Part shown: positions 1 through 8,874 of the stretch, piece by piece | How positions within the stretch are numbered: the first letter of the stretch is position 1 | How the letters are laid out: each line of letters begins with the position of its first letter | Assembly: GCA_936940865.1 (NCBI GenBank) | Contig: CAKZJB010000176.1 | Span: 1-35,853, forward strand | DNA length: 35,853 bases | Source: an uncultured Asticcacaulis sp. | GTDB lineage: Bacteria; Pseudomonadota; Alphaproteobacteria; Caulobacterales; Caulobacteraceae | Reading direction: 5' to 3' | Program-made: the position numbers and the translations under genes | The notes under the pieces: generated by a model | The model's input: the letters and a program-made list of their open reading frames with translations, nothing else | Told to the model about the DNA's origin: nothing | The model's database searches: none

Positions 1-1778
1 GCTTCGGCACGGGCCGAGGCTTCGTCGTCGTCCGTATCCTCGCGCTCGATGGCTTCCTCGTCCTCCTCGGCCTCGTCCTCATCGGCGATGTCGGGACCGA
101 AGTCGAAGACAGGCTCAGGGCGAGCCGGCGGCGTGAAGTCGACCTCGTCGGCATTGACGGTGCGTACGATCTGCAACTCGGTATGGCCGAGGTCGGTATC
201 GATCTCGATATTGACCTTCAGGCCCCATTCGATGCGAAGCTTGGCGAGATGCACCTGCTTTTCGTTGAGGATGTAGAGCGCCACGTCCATCGGCAGCCTG
301 ACCGTGATGGCGCCGGCGCCGTTTTGCATCGCTTCCATGTCGATGCGGCGCATGGCCGACAGCGCCGCGGAGTCGACCGAACGGACGCGGCCGGTGCCTT
401 CGCAGTGCGGGCAGGGGACGGTCGTGCCTTCCAGGAAGCCGGTACGGCGGCGCTGGCGGCTGATTTCCATCAGGCCGAAGCCCGAAATCTTGCCCATCTG
501 GATGCGGGCGCGGTCTTCGGCCAGCGCGTCCTTGAGCTTCTTTTCGACGGCCCGGTTGTTTTTGGGCTCGTCCATGTCGATGAAGTCGATGACGACCAGG
601 CCGGCCAGGTCGCGCAGGCGCATCTGGCGCGCGGCCTCCTCGGCGGCCTCAAGGTTGGTCTTGAGCGCCGTCGCTTCGATGTTGCGTTCCTTGGTCGACT
701 TGCCCGAGTTGACGTCGATGGCGACCAGCGCTTCGGTCTGGTTGATGACCAGGTACCCGCCCGATTTCAGCGGCACGACCGGCGAATAGATCTTCGAGAT
801 CATGTCCTCGACGCCGAAGCGCGCGAACAGGGGGGCATTGGCCTTGTAGAGCTGGATCTTCTTGGCCTGCGACGGCATGATCATGCGCATGAAGTCCTTG
901 GCGGACTTGTAGCCGTCTTCGCCTTCGACCAGCACGCCGTCGAAATCCTTGTCGAACAGGTCGCGGATCGCCCGCTTGACCAGATCCTCTTCCTCATAGA
1001 TGAGGGCCGGCGCGTTCGAGCGCAGGGTCGTTTCGCGGATGTTTTCCCAGACGCGCAGCAGGTAGTCGTAGTCGCGCTTGATTTCCTGCTTGGTGCGCTT
1101 GGCGCCGGCGGTACGAACGATCAGGCCCATGCCGTGCGGCACGTCGAGGCTCTGGACCAGCGACTTCAGGCGCTTGCGGTCGGCCGCATTGGTGATCTTG
1201 CGCGAAATCCCGCCGCCGCGCGCCGTGTTGGGCATCAGCACGCAATAGCGGCCGGCCAGCGACAGGTAGGTAGTCAGCGCCGCACCCTTGTTGCCGCGTT
1301 CTTCCTTGACGACCTGGACCAGCAGGATCTGGCGGCGCTTGATGACTTCCTGGATCTTGTAGCGGCGGATCAGGTGCTGGCGCAGGCGGCGTTCTTCATC
1401 GGGAAGATCGTCGCCGTCGTCCTCATGCTCGTCCTCGGCGCCTTCGTCGTCGGCGTGGCCGTTGTTGTGGGCGGCCTGCTGGGCCAGCTCGGCCATCAGC
1501 TTCTCGCGGTCGGCGACCGGGATCTGGTAGTAGTCGGGATGGATTTCGTTGAACGCAAGGAAGCCGTGGCGGTTGCCGCCGTATTCGACGAATGCCGCCT
1601 GGAGCGAGGGCTCCACCCGGGTGACTTTTGCGAGATAGATGTTCCCGCGCAGTTGTTTCCGGCTTAGCGATTCAAAATCAAATTCTTCAACCTTGGCCTG
1701 GCCGTTTTGCTGGCCGTTGATTACGACGACACGGGTCTCTTCCGTGTGCGTCGCATCGATTAACATGGTTTTTGCCAT
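1..1778 (-). CDS. rne: Ribonuclease E, N-terminal catalytic part (3' end outside window)
   Basis: Endoribonuclease that processes rRNA and starts mRNA decay, normally the scaffold of the degradosome. About 592 N-terminal residues are present. The start MAKTMLIDATH is typical of alphaproteobacterial RNase E. An S1 domain follows, interrupted at about residues 95-125 by an acidic insert rich in D, E and H. The 5'-sensor/DNase I-like core has catalytic aspartates in VAIDVNSGK and VVIDFIDMDEP, and the Zn-link CPHCEGTGR is intact. A very acidic stretch begins near the window edge, as expected for the start of the disordered scaffold half. The gene is divergent from amiC and has a long upstream region, which fits the known autoregulation of RNase E through its 5' UTR. 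An alternative ATG lies four codons downstream (1766). Seen: domains and motifs. Known: function. The C-terminal length is unknown. Confidence 0.97.
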   Translation of the reverse strand, partial: MAKTMLIDATHTEETRVVVINGQQNGQAKVEEFDFESLSRKQLRGNIYLAKVTRVEPSLQAAFVEYGGNRHGFLAFNEIHPDYYQIPVADREKLMAELAQQAAHNNGHADDEGAEDEHEDDGDDLPDEERRLRQHLIRRYKIQEVIKRRQILLVQVVKEERGNKGAALTTYLSLAGRYCVLMPNTARGGGISRKITNAADRKRLKSLVQSLDVPHGMGLIVRTAGAKRTKQEIKRDYDYLLRVWENIRETTLRSNAPALIYEEEDLVKRAIRDLFDKDFDGVLVEGEDGYKSAKDFMRMIMPSQAKKIQLYKANAPLFARFGVEDMISKIYSPVVPLKSGGYLVINQTEALVAIDVNSGKSTKERNIEATALKTNLEAAEEAARQMRLRDLAGLVVIDFIDMDEPKNNRAVEKKLKDALAEDRARIQMGKISGFGLMEISRQRRRTGFLEGTTVPCPHCEGTGRVRSVDSAALSAMRRIDMEAMQNGAGAITVRLPMDVALYILNEKQVHLAKLRIEWGLKVNIEIDTDLGHTELQIVRTVNADEVDFTPPARPEPVFDFGPDIADEDEAEEDEEAIEREDTDDDEASARAE

Positions 1779-2710
1779 TAAAAGTATCTCCGGAGCGCGG
1801 CACAGCGGGCCTGCGGGCACGAAGCCTGCGGCGGAAGGTGTGGCGCTCATAGGGGTTAGTGAGGCGCGCGCTGGCGACCTTGGCGTCGATGACGACGCTC
1901 GGTATCGCAAGGGGTCCGAAACGGACGGGTGAGGCGCAGCCCATGATTACGTGTTCCAACTCAGATCGCGCAGGACCGGTAAAGGCCGCGCGGGGCGGGG
2001 CCGCACAATTGATCCGCGTGGACATCAAGGACCAGGTCGGATTGCGCGCCCCCTTTAAGGGGTCGTGACGATGGCCCGGTGGCGAAATGCGCTCCGTATC
2101 CCGCATGGTGCCATGTCGCGGCCACCATGCCGGACGACGGGTACGAGATAAGGCCGCCCTGCCGTCTTCACAAGGTCCGCCAATGCTTCGATGTCCTTAC
2201 GCCAGTCAGCGCTTTTGCCGGACAATGTAAGCGGGCGGTACCGATTTGCAACATGGCGCAATATTTCCATTGGCGTCAATGGAATTCTGTTGCGCCGTGT
2301 CTTTGTCCGCACGACCGCGAAGCCTTGCCGGCGACGGATTTCCGACGGACATCGCCATCATATCCGATCACGGAAAATTTAGGGTAAATGCGTTTCTGCC
2401 GCCTTTGACCGAAAATCGGCATTCGTTTAGGGCTGGGATCAGGCGTATCGATCCGGAGTATTCGGGGCAATCCCGCTCAGATGCGGTTACCGTTTTCAGG
2501 GGCGCCTGCATGGCGGCCGATCCCGGAAAATGTTATGAAATTGCGCCTTTGGCGCGCGATCTTTAACGATTTGGCAACCACATCCGTTAGATTCGGGTAA
2601 ACCATAGCTCTTAATCGTATTTCTACGCCGTTAGGGCATGATAGCCCGATGCGATGCGGCGTGCGCCTGTCGCGGGACAACAAAAACAGACAGTGGTGCG
2701 TGGACTGCTT
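1779..2710. promoter_or_regulatory. Long divergent intergenic region between rne and amiC
   Basis: About 930 bases without a convincing gene. The short open frames here have no ribosome binding sites, no recognisable domains and overlap each other on both strands. The region must hold the promoters of both divergent genes. A long rne leader is expected from the family, because RNase E commonly controls its own mRNA by cleavage in the 5' UTR. The part nearest amiC (about 2560-2640) is AT-richer and is the likelier promoter zone for amiC. No specific operator could be named. Confidence 0.5.
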
Positions 2711-3919
2711 ATGCCTGACCGGACGATCCGTCATTCGTTCAAGACCCTGGTTTCCGCCCTGTGCGGCGTAACCCTCGCTTGCGCCGCGCCGGCCTTCGCC
2801 AAGGCGCCGTCGGGCGACGTGGTAAAGGTGCGTCTTGGCGGCAGCGGGTCGACCACCCGCATCGTCATCGAACTCGACAAGAGCGTGGCCGCGCAGCTTG
2901 GCAGCGACGTCGACGATGCGAAGAAGACCGTCATTACCCTGCCCGACGTACAGCTCGATCAGTCGATGAGCGGACCGGGGCAGGGCGTCATTTCCGACTG
3001 GAAGCTGGAAAGCCAGCTGGGCGCCGTGAAGCTCAGGCTCAATTACAAGGCGGGCGCGCGCATCTATCGCCGCTTCCTGCTGCCGCCGGCCGACGGCATC
3101 AGCACCTATCGCTATGTCATCGACGTGGTGCCGGACGATGTGCGGACCGATGCCGTGCCGACGCCCGTCGTGACGACGCCGACCCAGCAGGTCGACGCCA
3201 TCCTGGCCCAGGAACCCGCGAAATCGTCCAGGAAGATCATCGTCATCGATGCCGGCCACGGCGGCAAGGACCCCGGCGCCAAGGGCAGCTATTCCTGGGA
3301 AAAGGACGCCAATCTGGCTGCGGCCAAGGCCCTGCGCGACGCCCTTGAGAAGACCGGCCGCTACAAGGTCATCATGACCCGCGACACCGACAGCTTCGTC
3401 GACCTGGCGGCGCGCGTCCGCATCGCGCGTTCGGCCAATGCCGACCTGTTCATTTCGCTGCATTCCGATTCCGGCACCAGCAGCGAGACCTCGGGCGCGT
3501 CCATCTATACCCTGTCCGATTCGGGAACCGAACGCGCCGCGCGCAAGGCGCTGGCCAAGGGCGACTGGTCGCTCAACGACACGACGTCTTCCGACCAGAT
3601 CGTCAACCGCATCCTGATCGACCTGACACAACGCGCCACCAAGAACCGGTCGGCCACCTTCGCCCAGCTGGTCATGGACCATATCGGCGACTCGACGCCG
3701 CTGCTCAAGAGCAACCTGCGCCAGGCGGGTTTCGTCGTCCTGCTGGCGCCCGACGTCCCGGCCGTATTGCTGGAAATGGGCTATATAACGAATGCCCACG
3801 ACGAGGACATGCTCAACGACAACCATCACCGCCAGGTGATGATGGGGCAGGTGGCCAAGGCGATCGACCAGTATTTCGAAAACGACGTACGCTACGCTTC
3901 GCTTGTCGGCTTCCGTTAG
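2711..3919 (+). CDS. amiC: N-acetylmuramoyl-L-alanine amidase (AmiC type), exported
   Basis: Periplasmic zinc amidase that cuts the bond between MurNAc and the stem peptide and splits septal peptidoglycan during cell separation. With the ATG at 2711 the product is 402 aa and starts with a clean signal peptide (positive MPDRTIRH, hydrophobic core, cleavage near AFA|KAPS). An AMIN-like beta domain covers about residues 35-140. The Amidase_3 domain covers about 175-390, with zinc ligands in DAGHGGKDPG (H near 182), the Glu of EKDANL and the His of SLHSDS, and the catalytic Glu in LLEMGYITN. An ATG 19 codons upstream (2654) would put charged residues before the signal peptide, so 2711 is preferred although its ribosome site is weak. 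It lies just upstream of mrcA, a common alphaproteobacterial cell-wall pairing. Confidence 0.93.
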   Translation: MPDRTIRHSFKTLVSALCGVTLACAAPAFAKAPSGDVVKVRLGGSGSTTRIVIELDKSVAAQLGSDVDDAKKTVITLPDVQLDQSMSGPGQGVISDWKLESQLGAVKLRLNYKAGARIYRRFLLPPADGISTYRYVIDVVPDDVRTDAVPTPVVTTPTQQVDAILAQEPAKSSRKIIVIDAGHGGKDPGAKGSYSWEKDANLAAAKALRDALEKTGRYKVIMTRDTDSFVDLAARVRIARSANADLFISLHSDSGTSSETSGASIYTLSDSGTERAARKALAKGDWSLNDTTSSDQIVNRILIDLTQRATKNRSATFAQLVMDHIGDSTPLLKSNLRQAGFVVLLAPDVPAVLLEMGYITNAHDEDMLNDNHHRQVMMGQVAKAIDQYFENDVRYASLVGFR

Positions 3920-3944
3920 GACGCAGCGTCAACACCCTGAAATC

Positions 3945-3980
3945 AAACGGCTTTCGTTGTCTTGCGGAAGCCGTTTTGCT
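3945..3980 (+). terminator. Probable terminator of amiC
   Basis: A 9-bp perfect inverted repeat (AAACGGCTT at 3945-3953 and AAGCCGTTT at 3968-3976) lies 25 bases after the amiC stop and runs into a T-rich stretch. It separates amiC from mrcA. Confidence 0.6.
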
Positions 3981-4138
3981 TTTGCCGTGAGCCCAATCCG
4001 CCACACCGGCGAAGCGCCAGCGAAATTTCGCGGAATGGCTTTGCGTTCGGGGCGGCATTTGGTAAATGGGAACGGAGACGGGAACGGGGGCATCATGGCT
4101 TCCTATCCTCCCAGAAATACCCGCCCGTTGGAGGTCGT

Positions 4139-6535
4139 TTGGTAAAGTCGTCCGAGCGTATGTTCGCCATGATCGGCGCCGTGGTGATGTCCGTCGTCGG
4201 TCTTGCCGGCTTCGCCATTGCCATCTATGCCGCCTGGCTGTTTCACGACATGCCGGACGGGTCGCAACTGGCCGATTTCCACCCGGTGACCTCGGCGCGC
4301 GTCTTTGCCTGGGACGGAACGCTGATCGGCGAATACGGCCAGGAACGCCGCATCTATATTCCGTACAACCGCATTCCGCCCCGCCTGGCCGAAGCCTTCA
4401 TGGCCGCAGAGGACCGTGATTTCTTCAAGCACAACGGCGTCGATGTCGGCGGCGTGTCGCGCGCCATGGGCAAGAACATCTTCAACCTGGCGCGCGGGCG
4501 GCGCTTCGAAGGCGGTTCGACCATCACCCAGCAGGTCGCCAAGAACCTGCTGCTGGGCAACGAGCGCACGCTCGGACGCAAGCTCAAGGAAGTCATCCTG
4601 GCGCGGCGGCTCGAAAACTCGCTGTCCAAGGAACAGATCCTCGAGCTGTACCTGAACGACATCTATCTGGGGTATCGTTCGTATGGCGTGGGCGCCGCCG
4701 CCTTCAACTATTTCGGCAAGTCGGTCGATGAATTGACCCTTGCCGAAATCGGCTATCTCGGCGCCCTGCCCAAGGGGCCCGAAAACTACCGCCCGTCGAA
4801 CCACAAGGAACAGGCCATCGCCCGCCGCAACTGGGTGCTGGGGGAAATGGTCCGCGCCGGCTGGGTGCCCAAGGCCGAGGCGCAGGCGGCCATGCAGGAA
4901 GACCTGGTCATCCAGGCCAAGCCGGAGCGCGCCAAGTACCACGACGCCGACTTCTTCGTGTCGGAAGTCGAGCGCCGCGCCAAGTCTTTGTTCGCCGACC
5001 ACGACGCCATCTACACCCAGGGCTATTACGTCAAGACGACGCTCGATCCGCGCCTGCAGACCATGGCGCTCCAGGCCCTGATGAATGGCCTCGAAGCCTA
5101 CGACCGCCGCCACGGCTGGCGCGGCGCCTGGGGCAATATCACCGTCAGCGACAACTGGGAGCAGGATGCGCAGGCGGCCTTCGAACGCTTGCCGCAGAAC
5201 GCCCGCATTCCGGCCGAACGCCCAAACTGGCAGATCGGTCTGGTCACCAAGGGCGGTTCGGTTCGCGCCATCGATGGCGGCACCGGCACGATCCGCAGCG
5301 ACGACCTGGCCTGGGCCCAGGCCACGCGAGGCCTGAAAAACGGCGACCTCGTCTTTGTCGAGCCGCAGGAAAAAGGCGTCTATCGCCTGCGTCAGGTCCC
5401 GATCGTCAACGGCGCCCTGGTCGCGGTCGACCCGTATTCCGGCCGTATCGAGGCCATGGTCGGCGGCTATTCCTTCTCGCTGTCCAAGTTCAACCGCGCC
5501 ACCCAGGCCCAGCGCCAGCCGGGCTCTTCGATCAAGCCGTTCGTCTATGCCGTCGCGCTGGAGAAGGACTTCACGCCGGCGTCAATCATCGAAGACTCGC
5601 CTGTGTCGATGATGGGCGGAGACGGCAAGCTGTGGCAGCCGGAGAACTATGAACACGACTTCCTGGGGCCGCAGCCGATCCGCCGCGGCATCGAACTGTC
5701 GCGCAACCTGATGACCGTGCACCTGGCGCAGAAGGTCGGCATCAAGCCGATCACCCAGAAGATCGTCAACGACTACGGCGTGCTGGACAGCATGCCGGCG
5801 GAAATGTCGATGGTGCTGGGCGCCGGCGAAGTCCAGCCCTATCGGCTGGCCACGGCCTATTCGATGTTCGTCAATGGTGGACGGCGCGTGAAGCCGCACC
5901 TGATCGACGAGGTCCAGGACCGCGACGGCAAGGTCATCTATCGTGCCGACGAACGGCAGTGCCCGGCCGCCTGCACGGACGCCTTCGACGGGCTGGAAAG
6001 CCCGCGCCTGCTGCCGCAGGGCGTCCAGGTCATGGACCCGATCACCGCCTATCAGATGAATACATTCCTGCAGGGCGTGACCATCCGGGGTACGGCCGCG
6101 GCGGCGCACGTTCTGGGCTTCCCGATCGGCGGCAAGACCGGCACGACGAACGAATACCGTTCGGCCTGGTTCATGGGCTTCACATCGGATCTTGTCGTCG
6201 GCGTCTATGTCGGCTTCGACGACAACCGCTCGCTGGGGGAACACGAAACCGGCGCGGTCGCGGCCCTGCCGATCTGGATCGACTTCATGCAGCACGCCTA
6301 TGCCAAGAAGCCGCCGCGCGACTTCAACGTGCCGCGCGATGCGACCTTCGCCTATGTCCGCGGCATCCAGGAAGCCTTCAAGCCGGGCACCGAGCCTCAT
6401 TACAGCGCATCGCCGGATGACGAGGGCCCCAAGCCTTATCTCGACACGTGGAAGGGCGGCAACGATGAGGCGCCGCCGTCGGAAGACGAATCGCCGCCAT
6501 CGGCCGGCAAGAAGTCCCCGGACGACTTGTACTAG
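4139..6535 (+). CDS. mrcA: Penicillin-binding protein 1A (bifunctional class A PBP)
   Basis: Inner-membrane enzyme that polymerises lipid II (glycosyltransferase) and crosslinks stem peptides (transpeptidase). The product is 798 aa, the usual PBP1A size. One transmembrane segment is near residues 10-35. The GT51 domain has catalytic Glu91 in AAEDRDFFKHNGVD and the motif EGGSTITQQVAKN. The transpeptidase has SSIK (Ser463), SRN, and KTG at 666-668. I chose the TTG at 4139 because GGAGG ends four bases upstream; the first ATG (4160) is too far from any Shine-Dalgarno sequence, and upstream in-frame sequence is low-complexity arginine-rich and unlike PBP1A. The tail is acidic and proline-rich. 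A 15-bp tandem duplication covers the stop codon (6521-6550). der follows 46 bases later and may be cotranscribed. Confidence 0.95.
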   Translation: MVKSSERMFAMIGAVVMSVVGLAGFAIAIYAAWLFHDMPDGSQLADFHPVTSARVFAWDGTLIGEYGQERRIYIPYNRIPPRLAEAFMAAEDRDFFKHNGVDVGGVSRAMGKNIFNLARGRRFEGGSTITQQVAKNLLLGNERTLGRKLKEVILARRLENSLSKEQILELYLNDIYLGYRSYGVGAAAFNYFGKSVDELTLAEIGYLGALPKGPENYRPSNHKEQAIARRNWVLGEMVRAGWVPKAEAQAAMQEDLVIQAKPERAKYHDADFFVSEVERRAKSLFADHDAIYTQGYYVKTTLDPRLQTMALQALMNGLEAYDRRHGWRGAWGNITVSDNWEQDAQAAFERLPQNARIPAERPNWQIGLVTKGGSVRAIDGGTGTIRSDDLAWAQATRGLKNGDLVFVEPQEKGVYRLRQVPIVNGALVAVDPYSGRIEAMVGGYSFSLSKFNRATQAQRQPGSSIKPFVYAVALEKDFTPASIIEDSPVSMMGGDGKLWQPENYEHDFLGPQPIRRGIELSRNLMTVHLAQKVGIKPITQKIVNDYGVLDSMPAEMSMVLGAGEVQPYRLATAYSMFVNGGRRVKPHLIDEVQDRDGKVIYRADERQCPAACTDAFDGLESPRLLPQGVQVMDPITAYQMNTFLQGVTIRGTAAAAHVLGFPIGGKTGTTNEYRSAWFMGFTSDLVVGVYVGFDDNRSLGEHETGAVAALPIWIDFMQHAYAKKPPRDFNVPRDATFAYVRGIQEAFKPGTEPHYSASPDDEGPKPYLDTWKGGNDEAPPSEDESPPSAGKKSPDDLY

Positions 6536-6581
6536 GACGATCTGTACTAGGAATTGGCCGACTTTCGGGTATAAGGCGCAA

Positions 6582-8207
6582 ATGCCTTTGAAAGTTGCTA
6601 TCGTCGGCCGGCCCAATGTCGGCAAATCGACCTTGTTTAATCGCCTCGCGGGTAAGAAGCTGGCCATCGTCGATGACCGGCCGGGCGTCACGCGCGACCG
6701 CCGCTACGCCACTGGCCAGTTGGGCGATATTCCGCTTGAGCTCATCGACACCGCCGGTTTCGAGGACCTGACGGACGAAAGCCTTGAGGCGCGCATGCGC
6801 CAGCAGACCGAAAAGGCGATCGACGAATGCGACGTCGCCTTCTTCGTCGTCGATGCCCGCGAAGGCGTGACGCCGCTCGACCGCATCTTCGCGGACATTT
6901 TGCGCAAGCGCGACCGGCCGGTCATCATGATCGCCAACAAGGCCGAGGGCCACCAGGCCGCCGCCACCGCCGAAGAGGCGCGCGTGCTCGGCTTCGGCGA
7001 GCCGATCCACCTGTCGGCCGAACACGGCGAGGGGATTTCGGAACTCTACGAGGCGACCGAGCGCTATCGCCAGCTTATCGAAGGCGACTATATGGGCGCC
7101 GACGACGAAGACGGCGACGAGGACGATGACACCAAGCCGATCCGCATCGCCATCATCGGCCGCCCCAATGCCGGCAAATCGACCCTGATCAACCGCATCC
7201 TCGGCGAGGATCGCCTGCTGACCGGGCCTGAGGCCGGAATCACCCGAGACTCGATCAGTGTCAACTGGGAGTATGAAGGCCGCCAGATCCGGCTGGTCGA
7301 TACGGCCGGCCTGCGCCGCAAGGCGCGCGTCCAGGAAAAGCTGGAAAAGCTGTCGACCGCCGACACCATCCGCGCCATCACCTTTGCCGAGGTCGTCGTG
7401 CTGGTGATGGACGAGGCCAATGCCTTCGAGACCCAGGACCTGCAGATCGCAGACCTGGTCGAGCGCGAAGGCCGTGCGCTCATCTATGTCATCTCCAAGT
7501 GGGACCTGGTCGAAGAACCGCAGGCGCGTCTGGGCGAAATCCTCGAAACCGCCGAGCGCATGCTGCCGCAGTTGAAGGGCACACCGCTGGTGACCTTGTC
7601 GGGCGCGACCGGGCGCGGCGTCGACCGCCTGATGCCGGCCGTGCTGAAGACCTACCGCAACTGGTCGGCCAAGGTGAAGACGCGCGACCTCAACGACTGG
7701 CTGGCCCTGGCCGTGCAGCGTCATCCGCCCCCCGCCGTCGACGGCAAGCGCATCAAGCCGAAATACATGGCGCAGACCAAGGGCCGGCCGCCGACCTTCG
7801 TGCTGTTCGCCTCGCGCGCCTATGCCATGCCCGACCACTATCGCCGCTATCTGATCAATAGCTTACGCGAGTCGTTCGACCTGCCGGGCGTGCCGATCCG
7901 CCTGACGGTCAAGGCGAACGCCAATCCGTTCGTCGGCGAAGAGGGCGGCGGCACCGGCGGCCCGAGCCATCCACCGCGTGTGCGCGCCAAGCCGAAGCCC
8001 AAACCCGGTGAAAAGCCGGCGCACCCCGGCCGCGTCCGCCAGAAGCCCAAGGGCGCGGCCCCGGTGCCCAAGGCGACGGTCAAGGCCAAGCCGCGTTCCG
8101 AAGCCGCCAAGGTCAAGAGCTTCCGCGCGAAGCCTTCGGGTCCCAGCACCAAGCCCGGCGCCGCCGGTCCCGGCGGCCGCAGCGGCAAGCCGGGCGGCAG
8201 AAGGTAA
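6582..8207 (+). CDS. der: GTPase Der (EngA), ribosome assembly
   Basis: Essential double GTPase for maturation of the 50S subunit. The product is 541 aa. The first G domain has GRPNVGKS (9-16), DTAGF and NKAE. An acidic linker (about 172-184, DDEDGDEDDD-like) leads to the second G domain, with GRPNAGKS (193-200), DTAGL and SKWD. A KH-like C-terminal domain follows. About 80 extra residues at the C-terminus are rich in K, P, R and G. E. coli Der is 490 aa, so this basic tail is an extension, probably unstructured and RNA-binding (inference). The ATG at 6582 gives the canonical MPLKVAIVGRPN start, with a weak AAGGCG site upstream. The gene follows mrcA closely in the same direction. Confidence 0.97.
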   Translation: MPLKVAIVGRPNVGKSTLFNRLAGKKLAIVDDRPGVTRDRRYATGQLGDIPLELIDTAGFEDLTDESLEARMRQQTEKAIDECDVAFFVVDAREGVTPLDRIFADILRKRDRPVIMIANKAEGHQAAATAEEARVLGFGEPIHLSAEHGEGISELYEATERYRQLIEGDYMGADDEDGDEDDDTKPIRIAIIGRPNAGKSTLINRILGEDRLLTGPEAGITRDSISVNWEYEGRQIRLVDTAGLRRKARVQEKLEKLSTADTIRAITFAEVVVLVMDEANAFETQDLQIADLVEREGRALIYVISKWDLVEEPQARLGEILETAERMLPQLKGTPLVTLSGATGRGVDRLMPAVLKTYRNWSAKVKTRDLNDWLALAVQRHPPPAVDGKRIKPKYMAQTKGRPPTFVLFASRAYAMPDHYRRYLINSLRESFDLPGVPIRLTVKANANPFVGEEGGGTGGPSHPPRVRAKPKPKPGEKPAHPGRVRQKPKGAAPVPKATVKAKPRSEAAKVKSFRAKPSGPSTKPGAAGPGGRSGKPGGRR

Positions 8208-8230
8208 CCGCAACGCTGAGGCAACTGAGC

Positions 8231-8378
8231 GCGCGAAGCGCAATTTTAAGAAGGTCCACAGATTACACAGATTTCACAGATTTTTCTGTGTCTTAACTGC
8301 AGACTTTTGAGTCGGTTTAATCTCAAGGAAGGCGCTTCGCGCACGGATAATCTGTGAAATCTGTGTAATCTGTGGACC
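8231..8378. repeat. 30-bp inverted repeat with an interleaved 11-bp inverted repeat
   Basis: Arms of 30 bases at 8253-8282 and 8349-8378 are perfect inverted copies around a 66-base spacer. Each arm is itself built of short ACAGATT-type units. A second perfect pair, GCGCGAAGCGC (8231-8241) and GCGCTTCGCGC (8332-8342), is interleaved with the first in A-B-A'-B' order rather than nested. The element fills the der-to-GNAT gap and may act as a terminator, be a dispersed palindromic element, or both. No T-tract follows either arm. Confidence 0.85.
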
Positions 8379-8397
8379 CACTTCCCTAAAGCAGGCG

Positions 8398-8874
8398 ATG
8401 ACCGAAATCATTCCCCTCCAAACGGCGTCGCAATCCGATCTGCTGGCGCTTAACAACGCCTTTGCCGCCGAGACCTCGTACCAATCGGAAGATGATTGGG
8501 CGCGGCTTATCGAACAGGCGCGCTTCGGTTATGCCGTACCGCCGGCGGATGGGTTTCTGATCGGCATGGACGAGGCAGCCGACTATCACAGCCCGAATTT
8601 CCTGTGGTTCAAGGCGCGCTTCGATCGCTTCGCCTATGTCGACCGCATCGTCATCTCGGCGTCGGCTCATGGCCGGGGACTCGGCCGCGCGCTTTATGAG
8701 CGTATGTTCGATGACGCAAAAGCCGCGGGTTTCGAGCGCATCGTTGCGGAGGTCAACACCACGCCGCCTAATCCGATCTCATTGGCCTTCCATGAGCGTC
8801 TAGGTTTCGTAGCGATCGCTGAACGGACGTTCAACGATCGCAAGAGCGTTCGTTACTTCGAGCGCCGGCTTTAA
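8398..8874 (+). CDS. GNAT family N-acetyltransferase
   Basis: A 158-aa protein with the GNAT fold. The acetyl-CoA pyrophosphate-binding signature is in SAHGRGLGRALYERM (about 86-100), and the C-terminal half matches the family pattern of an Asn/Pro strand followed by AFHERLGFVAIAER. The substrate cannot be deduced. The start at 8398 directly follows the large inverted repeat and has only a weak AAGCAGG ribosome site. The stop overlaps the stop of the convergent transaminase by four bases in a palindromic TTTAAA. It is probably a single-gene unit. Confidence 0.85.
   Translation: MTEIIPLQTASQSDLLALNNAFAAETSYQSEDDWARLIEQARFGYAVPPADGFLIGMDEAADYHSPNFLWFKARFDRFAYVDRIVISASAHGRGLGRALYERMFDDAKAAGFERIVAEVNTTPPNPISLAFHERLGFVAIAERTFNDRKSVRYFERRL

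Noticed and set aside
183-1667. Long rightward open frame opposite rne (about 494 codons)
   Set aside because: It is the antisense frame of a clear RNase E gene in GC-rich DNA; rich in repeated D, V, A and G, with no domain.
2055-2312. 85-codon leftward frame in the rne leader
   Set aside because: No ribosome site, no homology recognised, overlaps other short frames; more likely part of the rne 5' region.
3903-4145. 80-codon frame between amiC and mrcA
   Set aside because: It begins inside the amiC end, crosses the terminator and overlaps the mrcA ribosome site.
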